A stretch of DNA of 64,000 nucleotides from positions 16,258,150 through 16,322,149 of the forward strand of contig NC_080042.1 in the NCBI RefSeq assembly GCF_012489685.1, read 5' to 3'. Positions 44,101 to 54,903 of the stretch are shown here, one piece after another. Each line of letters opens with the position of its first letter. Position 1 is the first letter of the stretch. The notes beneath the pieces are model-generated. The model saw nothing but the letters and a program-made list of their open reading frames with translations. It ran no database searches and was not told the origin of the DNA. Made by a program: the position numbers and the translations under genes. This stretch comes from Lotus japonicus (lineage: Eukaryota > Streptophyta > Magnoliopsida > Fabales > Fabaceae).

Positions 44101-47100
44101 CGTTTGCCAAATCCAACCCGCATTTTTACCATTTGATCAGATTGGATTGGATGGTTTCATTGGGTTGACCCGGCCATGTGCACCCTACGTGATATCACAC
44201 ATTCCTTTCTTTTGTATTCCTATCTCTCATGGTTTATTTCAAATTCTATATAAGATTGATGATTTAATACCTTTAGTTAACTGTTTGGGGGTAAGGCACA
44301 TTTTAAAGGAGGGGAATGAGGTTGCTGATTTCTTAGCAAAATGTGGGAGAGATGGGAGGCTTGAGCTGTGGGAGTTGTCTGCATAATGGTGTGGAGGTTG
44401 GGATAGGCTCTGGTTTTTGTGGTTGGATTGTTGGGCACTGAATCTGTGTTCCCCTTAAGTCTTTGTGTTATTTCTGTTCTGTCTTGTACCTGTTTTGTGG
44501 TGGGATGGTTGGATGGCGTGGTTGAGAATTTAGTGCATTATCAATGGGTTTTGATGTGTGAGGGGTGAGAAAATGTTTTGATTTCGTGTCCTGGGTGTGC
44601 TCTGTTGCTGTTGGGGACGTCTTATTCAGAGGTTCTGGTATACTCATAACATGGCATGGTTTGACATATTTTGGCAGTTCGTATTGGTTTATAAGGTGGC
44701 GAAAGGTGTATTTATAAGAAATGGTTTGGTAATTTTTGACAAGGGGAAAGGCTGAGGCATGTTTTCTAGCTGGATATGCTTTCTTTATGTTTCTTGTTAT
44801 TTTCTTTGGGTGGGTTTGTTGTATTTTGCTGGATCATTTTGTTCTTTAGAGATTAAAGTACTCTTTTTTCTTTTCTAGATTTTTTTCTACTGAGTTTTTT
44901 TTAAAAAGGTTTTAATGAAGCTTTGTCTCTAAAAATTTTGGGCCGAGGGGGTTTGGCGGAGGTTTGAGATCAGACTGGTTTGTGATCTCTTTGTACTTTG
45001 GTGTGTTGACAGAGCAGTTAGAGAGAAGTTCTTTTTAGCTTTCTCTTTTTTATAATAGTCATTCTTTTTGCTGTAAAAAAAATCTCTCATTGTTTATTTG
45101 ATTTGAGTTGAGTTGTCAACAAGTCTTTATTCTTTCCTTTTTCACCATCTATTTTTGTGGTCCTTGACATTTTATTTTTCAGATTGAGCAGACCTATAAT
45201 AATCTCACCATAAACTTTTTGTTGAAGTAATATGCTAAAGTTGAAGGAGGAATAGCCGAATAGGCCCCAGAGACCCCAATCAGTTTTCTATTCATTGTGT
45301 TATTACTTTATGGCTTATCCCCTTGCGTTTACACGTTTTTAGCTTTATGTCTGATCTATCTTTTTCTTTATTCTTTTTTACTAAAGGAAAACTAAAGAGA
45401 AAACTACAATTGTTCTTTTCTTTTATATATGGATAAATATCATCATTTAATTCCAAAATGATATCTATTGGAAAAATAAATTGTTTTATTTAAAATTATA
45501 TTATATTTTTTAAGAGATTAATTTATATACACTTACAATGTAAAAAGTTTTACATAATCATTCAATCATATCGTTTCATGTGAGATGTTTGCTGATTGGT
45601 GCGTGTTGTTCTGGACTGTGATTTTTATTTAATTGACAGTGGCAAAGCTTGTTGAGCAGGGGATCGGAGTTCTTGGCAGGTTGATCTGGTACGAATATGT
45701 TGTCTTTTTGCTGGTTGGATATGTGTTTCTTATGGATGGTCTATTGTTCTTTTTAAGGAGGCGCAATGCATAGCTACTGGATTTGTTAGGATTGGTGATG
45801 ACCGAGGACCATGTGTTGGCTTTGGGGTTGGAATGGGTTTGCTCAAAGGGTTGTTTACTGGCTTTGTTTGCTGTCTTTTGTTTCTTTTGCCTATGGATGG
45901 TGTAGTAATTTTTCAAGAGTCTAAGGGTCTCTTTAGTATGGTTTACTTTTTTTCCGTATTTAGATTTTTATCTCAAATGAGTTGTTTATATAAAATTTTA
46001 ATAAGGCACATAATTTAAGTAATAGTTTTTCAGTGTATTTTTCTTTCATGAGAGTATTTGTTCTCATGAAATTTTCAGTATAAATAAATAATATATCTCT
46101 TTTCCTGTCGGAAAAAATAAAAAGAAAGATCAGGTTTTCAATTAGTTGTTTAATTTTTAATTGTGTGAAGTGAGAATATGATTCCTACTCCTGCTCACTA
46201 CGCCAATTTTTCATTTATTCTTACGCTTTACGGAATCTGATTCCACGTGTATTCATTTTTTCCCCTTATCGTATTTTTATCTCTGTGACACGTTTTTTGC
46301 ATTTTAAAATTTTATCTATGATTTTTTTAAGTAAAGCATTCATGTAACTTTTCTTTTTTTGTGAAAATATTATATTGGTAACTAAAAGCAATGGAAGTAA
46401 GCATATGTGCCACATTATGGCTGTGTTTTAACATGAAAAAGCAACAAGATAATTATATATATATATATATATATATATTTCTTTTGTTCTCATGAAATTT
46501 TCAGTATAAATAAATAATATATCTCTTTTCCTGTCGGAAAAAATAAAAAGAAAGATCAGGTTTTCAATTAGTTGTTTAATTTTTAATTGTGTGAAGTGAG
46601 AAAATGATTCCTACTCCTGCTCACTACGCCAATTTTTCATTTATTCTTACGCTTTACGGAATCTGATTCCACGTGTATTCATTTTTTTCCCCTTATCGTA
46701 TTTTTATCTCTGTGACACGTTTTTTGCATTTTAAAATTTTATCTATGATTTTTTTAAGTAAAGCATTCATGTAACTTTTCTTTTTTTTTGAAAATATTAT
46801 ATTGGTAACTAAAAGCAATGGAAGTAAGCATATGTGCCACATTATGGCTGTGTTTTAACATGAAAAAGCAACAAGATAATTATATATATATATATATTTC
46901 TTTTCTTTGTCAATATATATATATTTTTTTTGATGGAATAATGGAAAGACAGACATACCGGACGAGTTTTTTGGCTGAGACCAACATTAATGAAAATAGC
47001 ACCACCAATCGACAACGGCATTCCACAACCTATTGCACGAAATCCTGCAATTCAGAGCATAATTAAAAGCAAAATCATGAAAAATATTTGGTGCTAAAAA

Positions 47101-47904
47101 TATCATGAAATTACAAAACGGTAGTTACTTAATTCATTTCTTCAGTTATCTTTCCCCCTTCATAATTTTTTTTTGATGCATTGATATTTTTTATTTTTTA
47201 CTTTTATTGAAATTGATGCATTGATATTTATGATAACACAAATCATATTTCAATTATGTACGACATAATTAAATTAAATTAAAAATGAGAAAAATGATGA
47301 TACATTGACGGTATAAAGTTTTTTTGCACCGCCAACCAATTAGATTTCAATGATTTGTCACGTAAATTAAAGAAATTGAGTAAAAAAAAAAATTTGCTCA
47401 CATACTTAAAATCTGATTGGTTGACGGTGTAAAAAAACCGTCGGGCCATAGAAATTAAACTCATTAAAAATTTGGATTTAGTCAGCCACATATTTAGAAT
47501 CTGATTTCTACACGGTGTAAAAAATCCCCACAATCTTGCTCTACGTTTTCCCCATATTTGAGTGGAAGATATAAAATAAGGGTTAAAGGAAATTAAACCT
47601 TGGAAAGTTTCCCATGGGTAGATGATGCCGTCATGGTTCCTGTCAAAGAATGCAACGTGCTTTTGCAGAACGTTTTGATCATATGGTATTGGTTTCTCAC
47701 CAACTATTCCTGCTTACATGGGTGCATCAAAAGTGTGGACAAAATATAGTGTCAAATTAATATCAACAAAAGAAATATACCAAAAGAGAGGTATATAACA
47801 ACAGAAATTAAATTAATTGATGACAGAAATCACAAAAGGGATTCAATTTTTTGGGTACCCTCTTGATTATTTCCCTCTTTTGTAGTAGAAGACGAGGAAG
47901 CCAT
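40960..47904 (-). CDS. Caleosin / peroxygenase (lipid-droplet EF-hand protein)
   Basis: Six exons on the minus strand: 47904-47859, 47709-47599, 47044-46959, 41946-41852, 41537-41412 and 41107-40960, all with GT-AG introns. They sum to 612 nt, or 203 residues plus TAA, with no stop. Start ATG at 47904 ([14 protein letters not shown]). Residues 38-49 ([12 protein letters not shown]) are a canonical EF-hand. His33 (LQKHVAFFD) and His101 (KAKHGSDSG) fit the two conserved caleosin histidines that bind haem iron. Residues 57-77 are hydrophobic and are followed by a proline-rich turn ([12 protein letters not shown]), the proline-knot region for lipid-droplet anchoring. Family members are calcium-binding, haem-dependent fatty-acid-hydroperoxide peroxygenases of lipid droplets or ER. 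The short N-terminus resembles the stress-type rather than the seed-type proteins. Intron 3 is 5,012 bp and full of repeats. Expression was not testable here. Confidence 0.93.
41142..41171. repeat. TA microsatellite in caleosin intron 5
   Basis: About fifteen TA repeats just upstream (minus sense) of exon 6. Confidence 0.9.
42495..42790 (+). pseudogene. LINE 3' end fragment in caleosin intron 3
   Basis: A plus-strand frame reads [11 protein letters not shown] and [20 protein letters not shown], the C-terminal RNase H end of plant LINEs, to a TGA at 42753-42755. Followed by a short A-run (42779-42789). A 5'-truncated copy, opposite in orientation to the gene. Confidence 0.75.
43533..44187. 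mobile_element. hAT-type MITE in caleosin intron 3 (655 bp)
   Basis: Ends TAGGGCTGCACATAG and CATGTGCACCCTA are inverted, and both subterminal regions carry GGGTTGG/CCAACCC words. Flanks CCTGATAT (43525-43532) and CGTGATAT (44188-44195) agree at 7 of 8 bases, the hAT TSD length. Confidence 0.75.
44196..45085 (+). pseudogene. LINE 3' end and UTR in caleosin intron 3
   Basis: A frame ending [29 protein letters not shown] and a TAA at about 44386 is a LINE RNase H C-terminus. It is followed by about 690 bp of T/G-rich 3' UTR ending in an A-run near 45077-45085. 5'-truncated. Confidence 0.7.
45616..46105 (+). repeat. LINE 3' UTR fragment
   Basis: GTTCTCATGAAATTTTCAG, then ATAAATAATATATCTCTTTTCC, then TGTCGGAAAAAAT resembles the tail of the LINE-derived sequence at 54720-54790 (GTTCTCATAAAAATGACC, TGTTGTCGAAAAAAAAA). 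The left limit is uncertain. Confidence 0.5.
46057..46908. repeat. 426-bp tandem duplication in caleosin intron 3
   Basis: The 426 bp from TTTGTTCTCATGAAATTTTC to a TA-repeat/TTTCTTTT end at 46057-46482 is repeated at 46483-46908 with only a few single-base differences. It includes the LINE tail and a TA microsatellite at each copy end. Copy 2 stops about 50 bp short of exon 3. Confidence 0.9.
47270..47540. repeat. MITE-like repeat in caleosin intron 2
   Basis: The motif GACGGTRTAAA...CACCGCCAACCAATTAGATTT near 47307-47345 recurs inverted and degenerate at about 47405-47445 (AAAATCTGATTGGTTGACGG) and 47490-47530 (GAATCTGATTTCTACACGG). Similar words occur elsewhere in the window (about 48890-48960), suggesting a dispersed miniature element. 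Its ends are not fixed. Confidence 0.4.
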
Positions 47905-48107
47905 GGATTTTTGATAGTGTTGGAAAAAAACAGAGATATATATATATAGAGAAGCGAGTAGTGATGTAGGAGCGCAAAACAACAAAGAGAAAAAGAGATG
48001 AGTAGAAAGGAAAGAAGGGATGGGGACAAAGAAGGAGAAAAAGCTTTGTTATGGTATTGATTATGATTCAGATTGTGCAACTGCCTCTGCTAGATTTCGG
48101 GGTTCTG

Positions 48108-48117
48108 TTATATATAA
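48108..48117 (-). promoter_or_regulatory. Candidate caleosin TATA box
   Basis: Minus-strand TTATATATAAC about 205 bp upstream of the start codon, the only TATA-like sequence well placed for a short leader. A later TA-run at about 47936-47949 falls in the presumed leader. Confidence 0.4.
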
Positions 48118-48600
48118 GTTGCAAAACTTACGCTTAGTTTCTTGAAAGAAGGGGCGTGCTTTATAGGGTGGAAGATTTCTTTCACAAGACAGGTAAAAAA
48201 GCGTGTTATAATTATTTATTGAATTAAATTGAAAAAGAAAAAAATTATGCTTTTTTTTTTGAAATATGCTTACTCAAACATCAAATGATTGTATCAAAAA
48301 AAGACATCAAATGATATAATTTTCCTATTTACCAAAAAAATAAAAAATAAAACATCAAATGATATATAAGTGAGCTGATGTAGTGGTTTATCTCCTCCAC
48401 ATTCTTAATCAAGTAGTGGTTGATGGTTTGATTTTTAGTTTTAGTGAATAGGAAAAACTTTTTGGTGTGCCCTCGTCCCTACTACTTAATGCAATGACAC
48501 TGTGAGACGAAGGAATAATTTTTTTTATAAGTGAGACGAGAAGGAATAAATATCTTAGTTTAGAACTAAAAAGACATTAAATGATTCATTACTGTATTCA
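48118..48600. other. Caleosin upstream region, no other gene
   Basis: AT-rich sequence with several homopolymer runs. No clear cis-element such as a complete ABRE core was identified by eye. Confidence 0.4.
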
Positions 48601-48604
48601 AAAA

Positions 48605-48840
48605 ACATAAGCTTTTATTTTGAATAAAAACAAGAAATTACACACGGGTAGATCAAGGGAACGATACCCCTAAAACATAAAAAAGAAGCAAATTTGAACA
48701 ACTAGGAGGAGGACGCGCGCTCCAAAATCTAAATTCCTAGCCCAAGATCATGCGCCATGTTAGCTAGCTTATCTGTATCATGATTCGCCTCCGATCTTGA
48801 ATGGTACGGACACACTAGAGCTTCCAAGCATAATTTTACA
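48605..48840 (-). pseudogene. LINE RNase H C-terminal fragment
   Basis: The minus strand reads PYHSRSEANHDTDKLANMAH, the end of a LINE RNase H, then a TAG and a short UTR with an A-rich end near 48605-48615. 5'-truncated. Confidence 0.6.
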
Positions 48841-49199
48841 CGTGCAACAAGATTACACTTTTGTAAAAGATATTTCAAATCAACAGATTAAATTATAAAA
48901 AGATAATTTTTTTCGCATCATTAAAATCTGAATGATTAACGTGTAAAAACTATTTACTTTATTGGTGCATAGAAAATTAATTTCATTTAAAAATCATTTA
49001 AATCTTAATATTTAGTTTTTAATTTACAATTGTTCGCTGGTATTCTTAAGAGTGTCGTTTATTTCATATTAAAAAATAATAATTTTTAGTTGTCTAAAAG
49101 AATAGATTAATTTTTAGTGATTTTGAAAAAAGCATAAGCTGATTTGTGTTTTTTCTTATATTAATTAAAATCATTTTTTTATCTTCTCTCTCCATCTAG
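48841..49199. other. AT-rich intergenic, no gene
   Basis: Nothing recognisable apart from a degenerate match to the MITE-like words noted in caleosin intron 2 (about 48890-48960). Confidence 0.4.
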
Positions 49200-49991
49200 C
49201 ATAGTATATTTTTGGGGCCTGTTGAACGGTTGTGGTTGTTGCTGATTTCATTGTGTGGTTTGCCTTTGACAGTCGATGTTTCTCTTTGTAAGACCCTAGT
49301 TTTTAGATATAGATTAAATAAATTAATTTTTTATTCACCCTTAGATTTTGATATAACGTGAAAGGAACCTGAACAAAGTGTTTGCAGATTCGGATGACTT
49401 AATGAAGAAGAAAGTTCAGGAAATGACTAAGGATGGTACTATAGTGAGTTTAAGTTATAGTTCGAGCGATTTCTACACCCGGCTAAGGTCGAGAGTGTCC
49501 GACAAAGGATAATTCCGCTCCAAGAGCATTGTTTAAGCAAAATTAAAAATAGTTAGAAAAATAAACACCTTCGAGTATTTTTCCCATGACCAGTGTTTCG
49601 CTACGGAACTCTAGACTGTACACACGATAGGTTTGGCTTCTCGGGAGTCTGTTGAAGCTAGGCTTTATCTTCTCGGGGACTTTAATTAAAACTCTGAATG
49701 AAGAGTTTTTCTATTCGGAGCTTTTAAAGAAGTTTCCATCTACGCTATCTCATTTCTTTCAACGCTTGTGATCTTTCTTCAGAAGGAAGTTTCTTCATCC
49801 GACACCAACTACAAAAAGTAGTTTTTCGGCGTATTTTGATCCATACTGTGTTTGAAACGTTTTCTTCAATTTAAAGAACCTCGTTTTGAGTTTTGGCATT
49901 CTGTCGCCAAACAATCACTTCTTATCAGCAGATGAAAGTACCAGGACGACCGGATCCGCAAAACCTTCGATTTTACTTTTTTCACCTCCGC

Positions 49992-49997
49992 TATAAA
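49992..49997 (+). promoter_or_regulatory. LTR TATA box
   Basis: TATAAA just upstream of the GA tracts, at the same LTR position as the 8039 box. Confidence 0.6.
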
Positions 49998-50003
49998 GGA
50001 GGG

Positions 50004-50005
<2 letters not shown>

Positions 50006-50039
<34 letters not shown>

Positions 50040-50045
50040 CCGCGG

Positions 50046-50101
<56 letters not shown>
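50006..50101 (+). repeat. Two GA microsatellite tracts
   Basis: GA runs separated by GGCCGCGGGTAG, directly downstream of the LTR TATA box. The Arg-Glu frame across them is a shadow. Confidence 0.92.
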
Positions 50102-50102
<1 letters not shown>

Positions 50103-52365
50103 TCTTCGCGAGTTCTTGTCCGATCGACCCGATTTCAGTTTCTTTGGATCGAAAGCGAGGTAACCTTGCTACTTCTTGCCTTTGTTTCTACTTTCTGTTG
50201 CTTTTCACTATGTCTTTCTGTGCTCAAAGTTTTGAGCATTTTGCACAAATATCTTTATAATTCGATTTCTTCTTTCAATCATCTTCTATGACTTTCCTGC
50301 GTTCCATATTCACCGCCGGTGCGCTTAGATTTTTCTCTGAGTCGCTGTAGATATGAAAAACTGTGGAAATACCCATTTTTCTTCATAGGTTTGCTATTGA
50401 ACCAAAAAGTCACGACTCAACCTAGTGCATTTAGAATTAGTTGCTATAAACGACATTCTCTGAGACCCTATCAAATTTCTTTTTCAAAATTTCAACTTTG
50501 AGTTTTTTAGCCTAAAATCTTGACCCAAATACCTCTATTTGTATTTCAATTCCGATAATTTTTCTAAGCATTTTTTTACCCTAGTTATAACCTTAGATTA
50601 CCTAAGAATTAAATTAGATCGAAGAAAAAACGCCGAAACGCTAAAATTAAAGGGGGTGGCCGAGGGCACCATTGAGGGGGGAGAGAAATTCTTTTTCGGG
50701 AAAACTTGTCCTTTCGTCTTAGATTATCATACTCTGAAGCTTTTAAAGTTTCTTTTGACGTTAGTTAATACTGTGTAGATTGTTTTGATTTCTTTTGATT
50801 GAGTAATGTTATATTTGCTCAAAGGTTTGGTTTTGGAAACTTTGGGAGCTGCTGAGGAAGCGAGTGAAGAACCCTTGCACTGTGAAGCTGGATGAATTGG
50901 AGGTGAGGGCAACTTACTTGCTAGTTAATGACTTAGACGTCGATAAATTCAACTTGTTTATTTGATTGTGATGATGTTGATTGAGCTGAATTGGAAAATG
51001 TTTTCTGAGGCTTCGACCGTTGTAAAACTTGAGACTTGTGTCTCTGTTTTTTGGGGCTTCGGTCGACATATGTGTTTATGATTTGATTGTTGCTATGATT
51101 GATGTTGACTAAATCACATGCTTATTATGTGCTAAGTGGCTAATCATAGGTTGTTTTGATATCTGTGAATATGCTTTGCTGGATTGTAATGGCTGATTGT
51201 GCAATTACTTATATATATTGTGGAAGCGTCGGAGTGTAGGGAAACCTGAGTTTGAGCAATGTTAGTGACGGAACCTTTAAGGGAATGATTAATGGGTCGG
51301 ACCAAGGTTCGAACCTTTGACGTTTTAGGAGATCGAGACCTTCTCAGGGAATTACTTGGGTTAATGGAAATCTTAGAACTTATTGAGTTAGAGACAACGA
51401 GGAATAGAACTTGTTTTACAAATGAAATTCATAACACGCTAAACAACATTAGAAGACTTTATAATATTGATAATATATTGAAGAATGATTAGGACTTGGA
51501 TAAGAGTTTTGGGAATATGAGAAGTGTCGATGATCCTAGTTTTGGGGAAACCTTGTCTGCTTGGCACCTTTAGCCGATGCGCAGTTTAATGTTTAGGCTA
51601 CCTAAGGGATAAGCCTGGGAAACTAATAAGTTTCTAAGTACGTTGTACTCTTTTGCTCGAATAGCAGTTCGACCATCTAAAAGATGAGTCAGATGACTCA
51701 AGTAGTCATCACAGGTGTTTGCACTCTTTGTTATGGGAATTTGAGGTCGAAAATCCGACAATTACCTTATGGTATTTTAGAGACAATATTCTTAGGTAGA
51801 CACTTACGTTGGTGAGTACGATATGATGTTTGGCTAACTATATTGCATCATTCATTCATGTTTGAGGTTATACGACGGGAAACCGAACCTTAGTGGGACC
51901 AGTGGTGATCGAAATATCAGGTTCCCACATAAGAACACCAAGAGTGTTTCGTAAGTAGCAGACTTAGTAACCTATGGGTTAAGGCCGATCTGACTACATT
52001 TAGGTTATAAGTGACACCCGAGCGTTATGGTTAACACAAAGGCTTGTGAAAAGACCGACTTGATGGTGCCATGCCTGTCCGGAGCATTCTTTTAGCATGA
52101 CATTGCATTTCATACCATACACTTGGTGATTTGATGATTTGATGTTGATGAACATCGTGTTCTTATTTGATGAATTAATGATTAGTGTATGTTGTTATGC
52201 AACCTGAGGAAATGATATTACATGCCATGATATGACCTATCGAACCTATATATCTATCCCTTATGTGTTCTCTATTGTTTGTATTATCTACTCTATTTTG
52301 TGAGTTGACGCTCGCGCCTGGCCTTGTTTGTATTTTTTGTGTTTGGGCGGTCGGCAAACCGCAAG

Positions 52366-53182
52366 ATGTCTCTGGGGGAGTGGTTCATGTTGGTTCACCC
52401 TTCGGGGGGGGGGGGATCAGATACGAGATGATTGACCAGATCTACCCTACCGCGTGGTAGTTGGACCCCGCCAACCACCGCACGACCTACAAGGGGAGAT
52501 TGATGGAGGATGAGATTGACGGACATGGAGACCTGACAAAGGGAGTACTGCGGAAGTATTTAGTGGCCTTTGACCTGCCACCGATGGTTTACTTTGGATC
52601 GACCTGGTTGTGGCTTACGACCACCTTCACCACTGTCGTCGTCTGAGGATGAGGATCCGCCCGAGATTGATGTTGCTGCTGAGACATCCTCTGGACCGAC
52701 ACCTCTTTCTGCTATGGACCCTACGAACTTTGCGTCTTCTTCGAGGCTTGTTGAGCCAAAGGAGGAGCCAATCGCCATACCTTCTACTCGTGTGGGTGCG
52801 TCCACTTCCTCTCGTGGATATCGCGTTGCTGCTGAGACACCCTCTGGACCGACACCTCCTGCTTCTAAGGACTCTACGAACATTGCATCTTCGTCGAGGC
52901 TCGTTGTGCCAAAGGAGGAGCCAATCGCCATACCTTCTACTCGTGTGGGTACGTCCACTTCCTCTCGTGGATATCGCGTGCAACCGTTGGTTCACGTGAT
53001 TGAGGAGGACATCGCCACCGACATGGTAGACTTGGAGACCGACTTGACTAGGGTGGCACGTAAGACTGAGGAGGGAGGTTATGGATGTGGACATCGATGT
53101 GATCACTATGGATTCAGACTCTGAGGATGACTACACTAGCGAGGAGGAGGAGGAGGCTTGGGAGACCCGCTTCTTCACGTGA
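52366..53182 (+). pseudogene. LTR-internal ORF relic with acidic C-terminus
   Basis: Starts MSLGEWFMLVHPSGG; after a G-run frame change IRYEM; then TAW, a stop, TYKGRLMED and LTKGVLRK. After another frame change comes a Ser/Pro-rich acidic segment (from SSSEDEDPPEIDVAAE) that contains a 51-codon tandem duplication (52672-52824, 52825-52977), then VIEEDIATDMVDLETDLTRV. After a last frame change it ends MDSDSEDDYTSEEEEEAW to the TGA at 53180-53182. The N-terminal half is shared with the 7347-type LTRs. No known domain is recognised; a disordered acidic nuclear-type protein is only a guess. At least four breaks make it non-functional here. Confidence 0.5.
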
Positions 53183-53633
53183 CTAGGTTTTAGGTGTATA
53201 TAGTCATAGCTCTGATTCGTCAGTTGTACATTTTGGGACAGGGTAGGTTCCCGACATTTTGCTTTTTGTGTGGTTCTCTGTACGGGAATCACAGGGAGTA
53301 GTCGGACGATAGGAGGTCTTGAGGAGGCTGTTTTGGGTTGACTCTCCCACACTTGGACGATTGTGATTATAACACTTACACTTGATCACTATTTGCGTAC
53401 ACTTTGCCTTCGGGCACACTTCTGTCACTTGCAGGTACTGGTGACGTTTATAGTTACAGCAGGGGTTGTACATGTTTATATATATAGCTTATCGGGTTAT
53501 GTCTTAAGTTTTGAATTAAGTCCTCGTTGGATAAGTCTTGCTTTAAAAAGGAAAAACAATACTTGCATTTTTCGCACTTAGTTTAAAATCGGTTACTATT
53601 GTGACTACCCAAAAGTCAAGATGTTACACTCTT

Positions 53634-54790
53634 CCTCTGTGGGTGTATTTTGGGGTGTTCTTAGTTTTGTGGGCTTTGCTTAACTTTGAAAATAGTTGTG
53701 TATTCTTGTCATATCCTTCATCCATATATATTTTGATAATGGATTGGACTACTTATGGGGGTTTGGCTAGATATGTCGTGCTTAAGGATTTTCAGGCTCA
53801 GATGGATGCTTTATGCAGTGGGGACTTTGCTTCATTTGAGAGTCGCGAGGTTTTGACTATCCCATATGTTGTTATTGTTGATGGCTCCTCTATGGAGATT
53901 GAGTGTCCGTCGGATACCAGATTGAGTGATGGTGTAGTTGTTGGTACAGACCATGAGTTAGGTCATGGTCATGTTGCTTCTAAGGGAGAAGTTCTAGATG
54001 ATCCGGGGATTGCACTCGATCAACGTATTGTTTCGGACATGGTGTTCCCTCGTTTATTCCTCTTGATATGATTTTCTAACGGTTTAAGCCTCTATCCCCT
54101 TGTCCTTCTGTGGAGAAGGAGCCCGATAAGAGCCCAGTTCTTTATGCTGGGAGAAAAATAGGTCGTCCTAGGAAAGTCACTAAGAGGGGAAGGAAAAAAC
54201 AGGGGTTTCAGGTTGCTGATTCTGATGTGGTCGAGGCATCGGGTGTGTCTGGCACTGCATCTGGTTGGGTGGATCCTGTGGCTCTGTTGTCTTCTCAGAC
54301 CTAGGACTGTGTTTATGAGTGTGCACGTGAGATGTGGGCGGTTTGTAAAGAGATGAGTCTTGTTTGGGAAGGTTTTGATGAGGAGGGCATTGAGCGGTGT
54401 ATGCAGCATCTCAAACGTAATCCCCCTAATAAGTATGGGTCCCCTTGAGGCTTCAATTCTGTCCTTTCGTCTTGTTTGTTTCGATGTTCTTTTGTAGAGT
54501 TCTTATTTAGTTGAATAATGTGGTTAGGTTTGGGTTGTTCATGTTATATTGTGTTAGTTACTTATTTTGTCTCAAGTGAGTCAAAGGCACTTATACTCTT
54601 TTTCTTTCACGAGGTTTTTATCTCAATCAATTTTTTCTTTGAAGCTTTTAATGAGGCATGTTTTGTGAGTGCAGCCTTTGGGGTGGTTTTAATTTGTGGG
54701 ATTTTGTTGTTTCGTCCTATTTGTGAGAGAGTTGTTCTCATAAAAATGACCTATTTAATAATATATGTCTTTTGTTGTCGAAAAAAAAAT
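53634..54790 (+). pseudogene. LINE-derived sequence with ORF1-like frames
   Basis: The frame from the ATG at 53740 (MDWTTYGGLARYVVLKDFQ) runs to 54071. A second frame (54110-54304) has a basic stretch GRPRKVTKRGRKKQ and, after a TAG, REMWAVCKEMSLVWEGFDEE, similar to the end of LINE ORF1. No ORF2 follows: a T-rich UTR leads straight to TGTTGTCG and a nine-A run (54781-54789), the tail shared with other LINEs here. So this is probably a LINE with ORF2 deleted. Its 5' portion lies upstream of the solo LTR (about 49200-49286). Confidence 0.5.
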
Positions 54791-54903
54791 TTCGCTTTCT
54801 AAAAAAGCTAATTAAAAATATTTTTTCTAAATAATCTTAATGTTGTTTCTTTAAATAAAAAAATTAAAAAAATCTTAAACATCTTTAAAAAATTTAAAAA
54901 ATG

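Larger units (their letters stand above)
49287..53628 (+). mobile_element. Tekay-related solo LTR (4,342 bp)
   Basis: Starts TGTAAGACCC, ends AAGATGTTACA. TSD CTCTT is perfect at 49282-49286 and 53629-53633. No primer site, gag or pol inside, so it is a solo LTR. Blocks shared with the 7347 LTR include GACCAGTGTTTCGCTACGGA-like sequence, the TATA position (49992-49997), CGTCGATAAATTC, TTTGGGCGGTCGGC and GTGTGGTTCTCTNNACGGG. It is a different, longer family and carries the fuller version of the LTR reading frame. It interrupts a LINE-derived sequence. Confidence 0.9.

Noticed and set aside
50006..50260. Arg-Glu-rich frame
   Set aside because: Translation of the GA microsatellite in a solo LTR.
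53601..53739. N-terminal extension of the frame at 53740
   Set aside because: It begins inside the solo LTR end, so it cannot be original LINE coding sequence.
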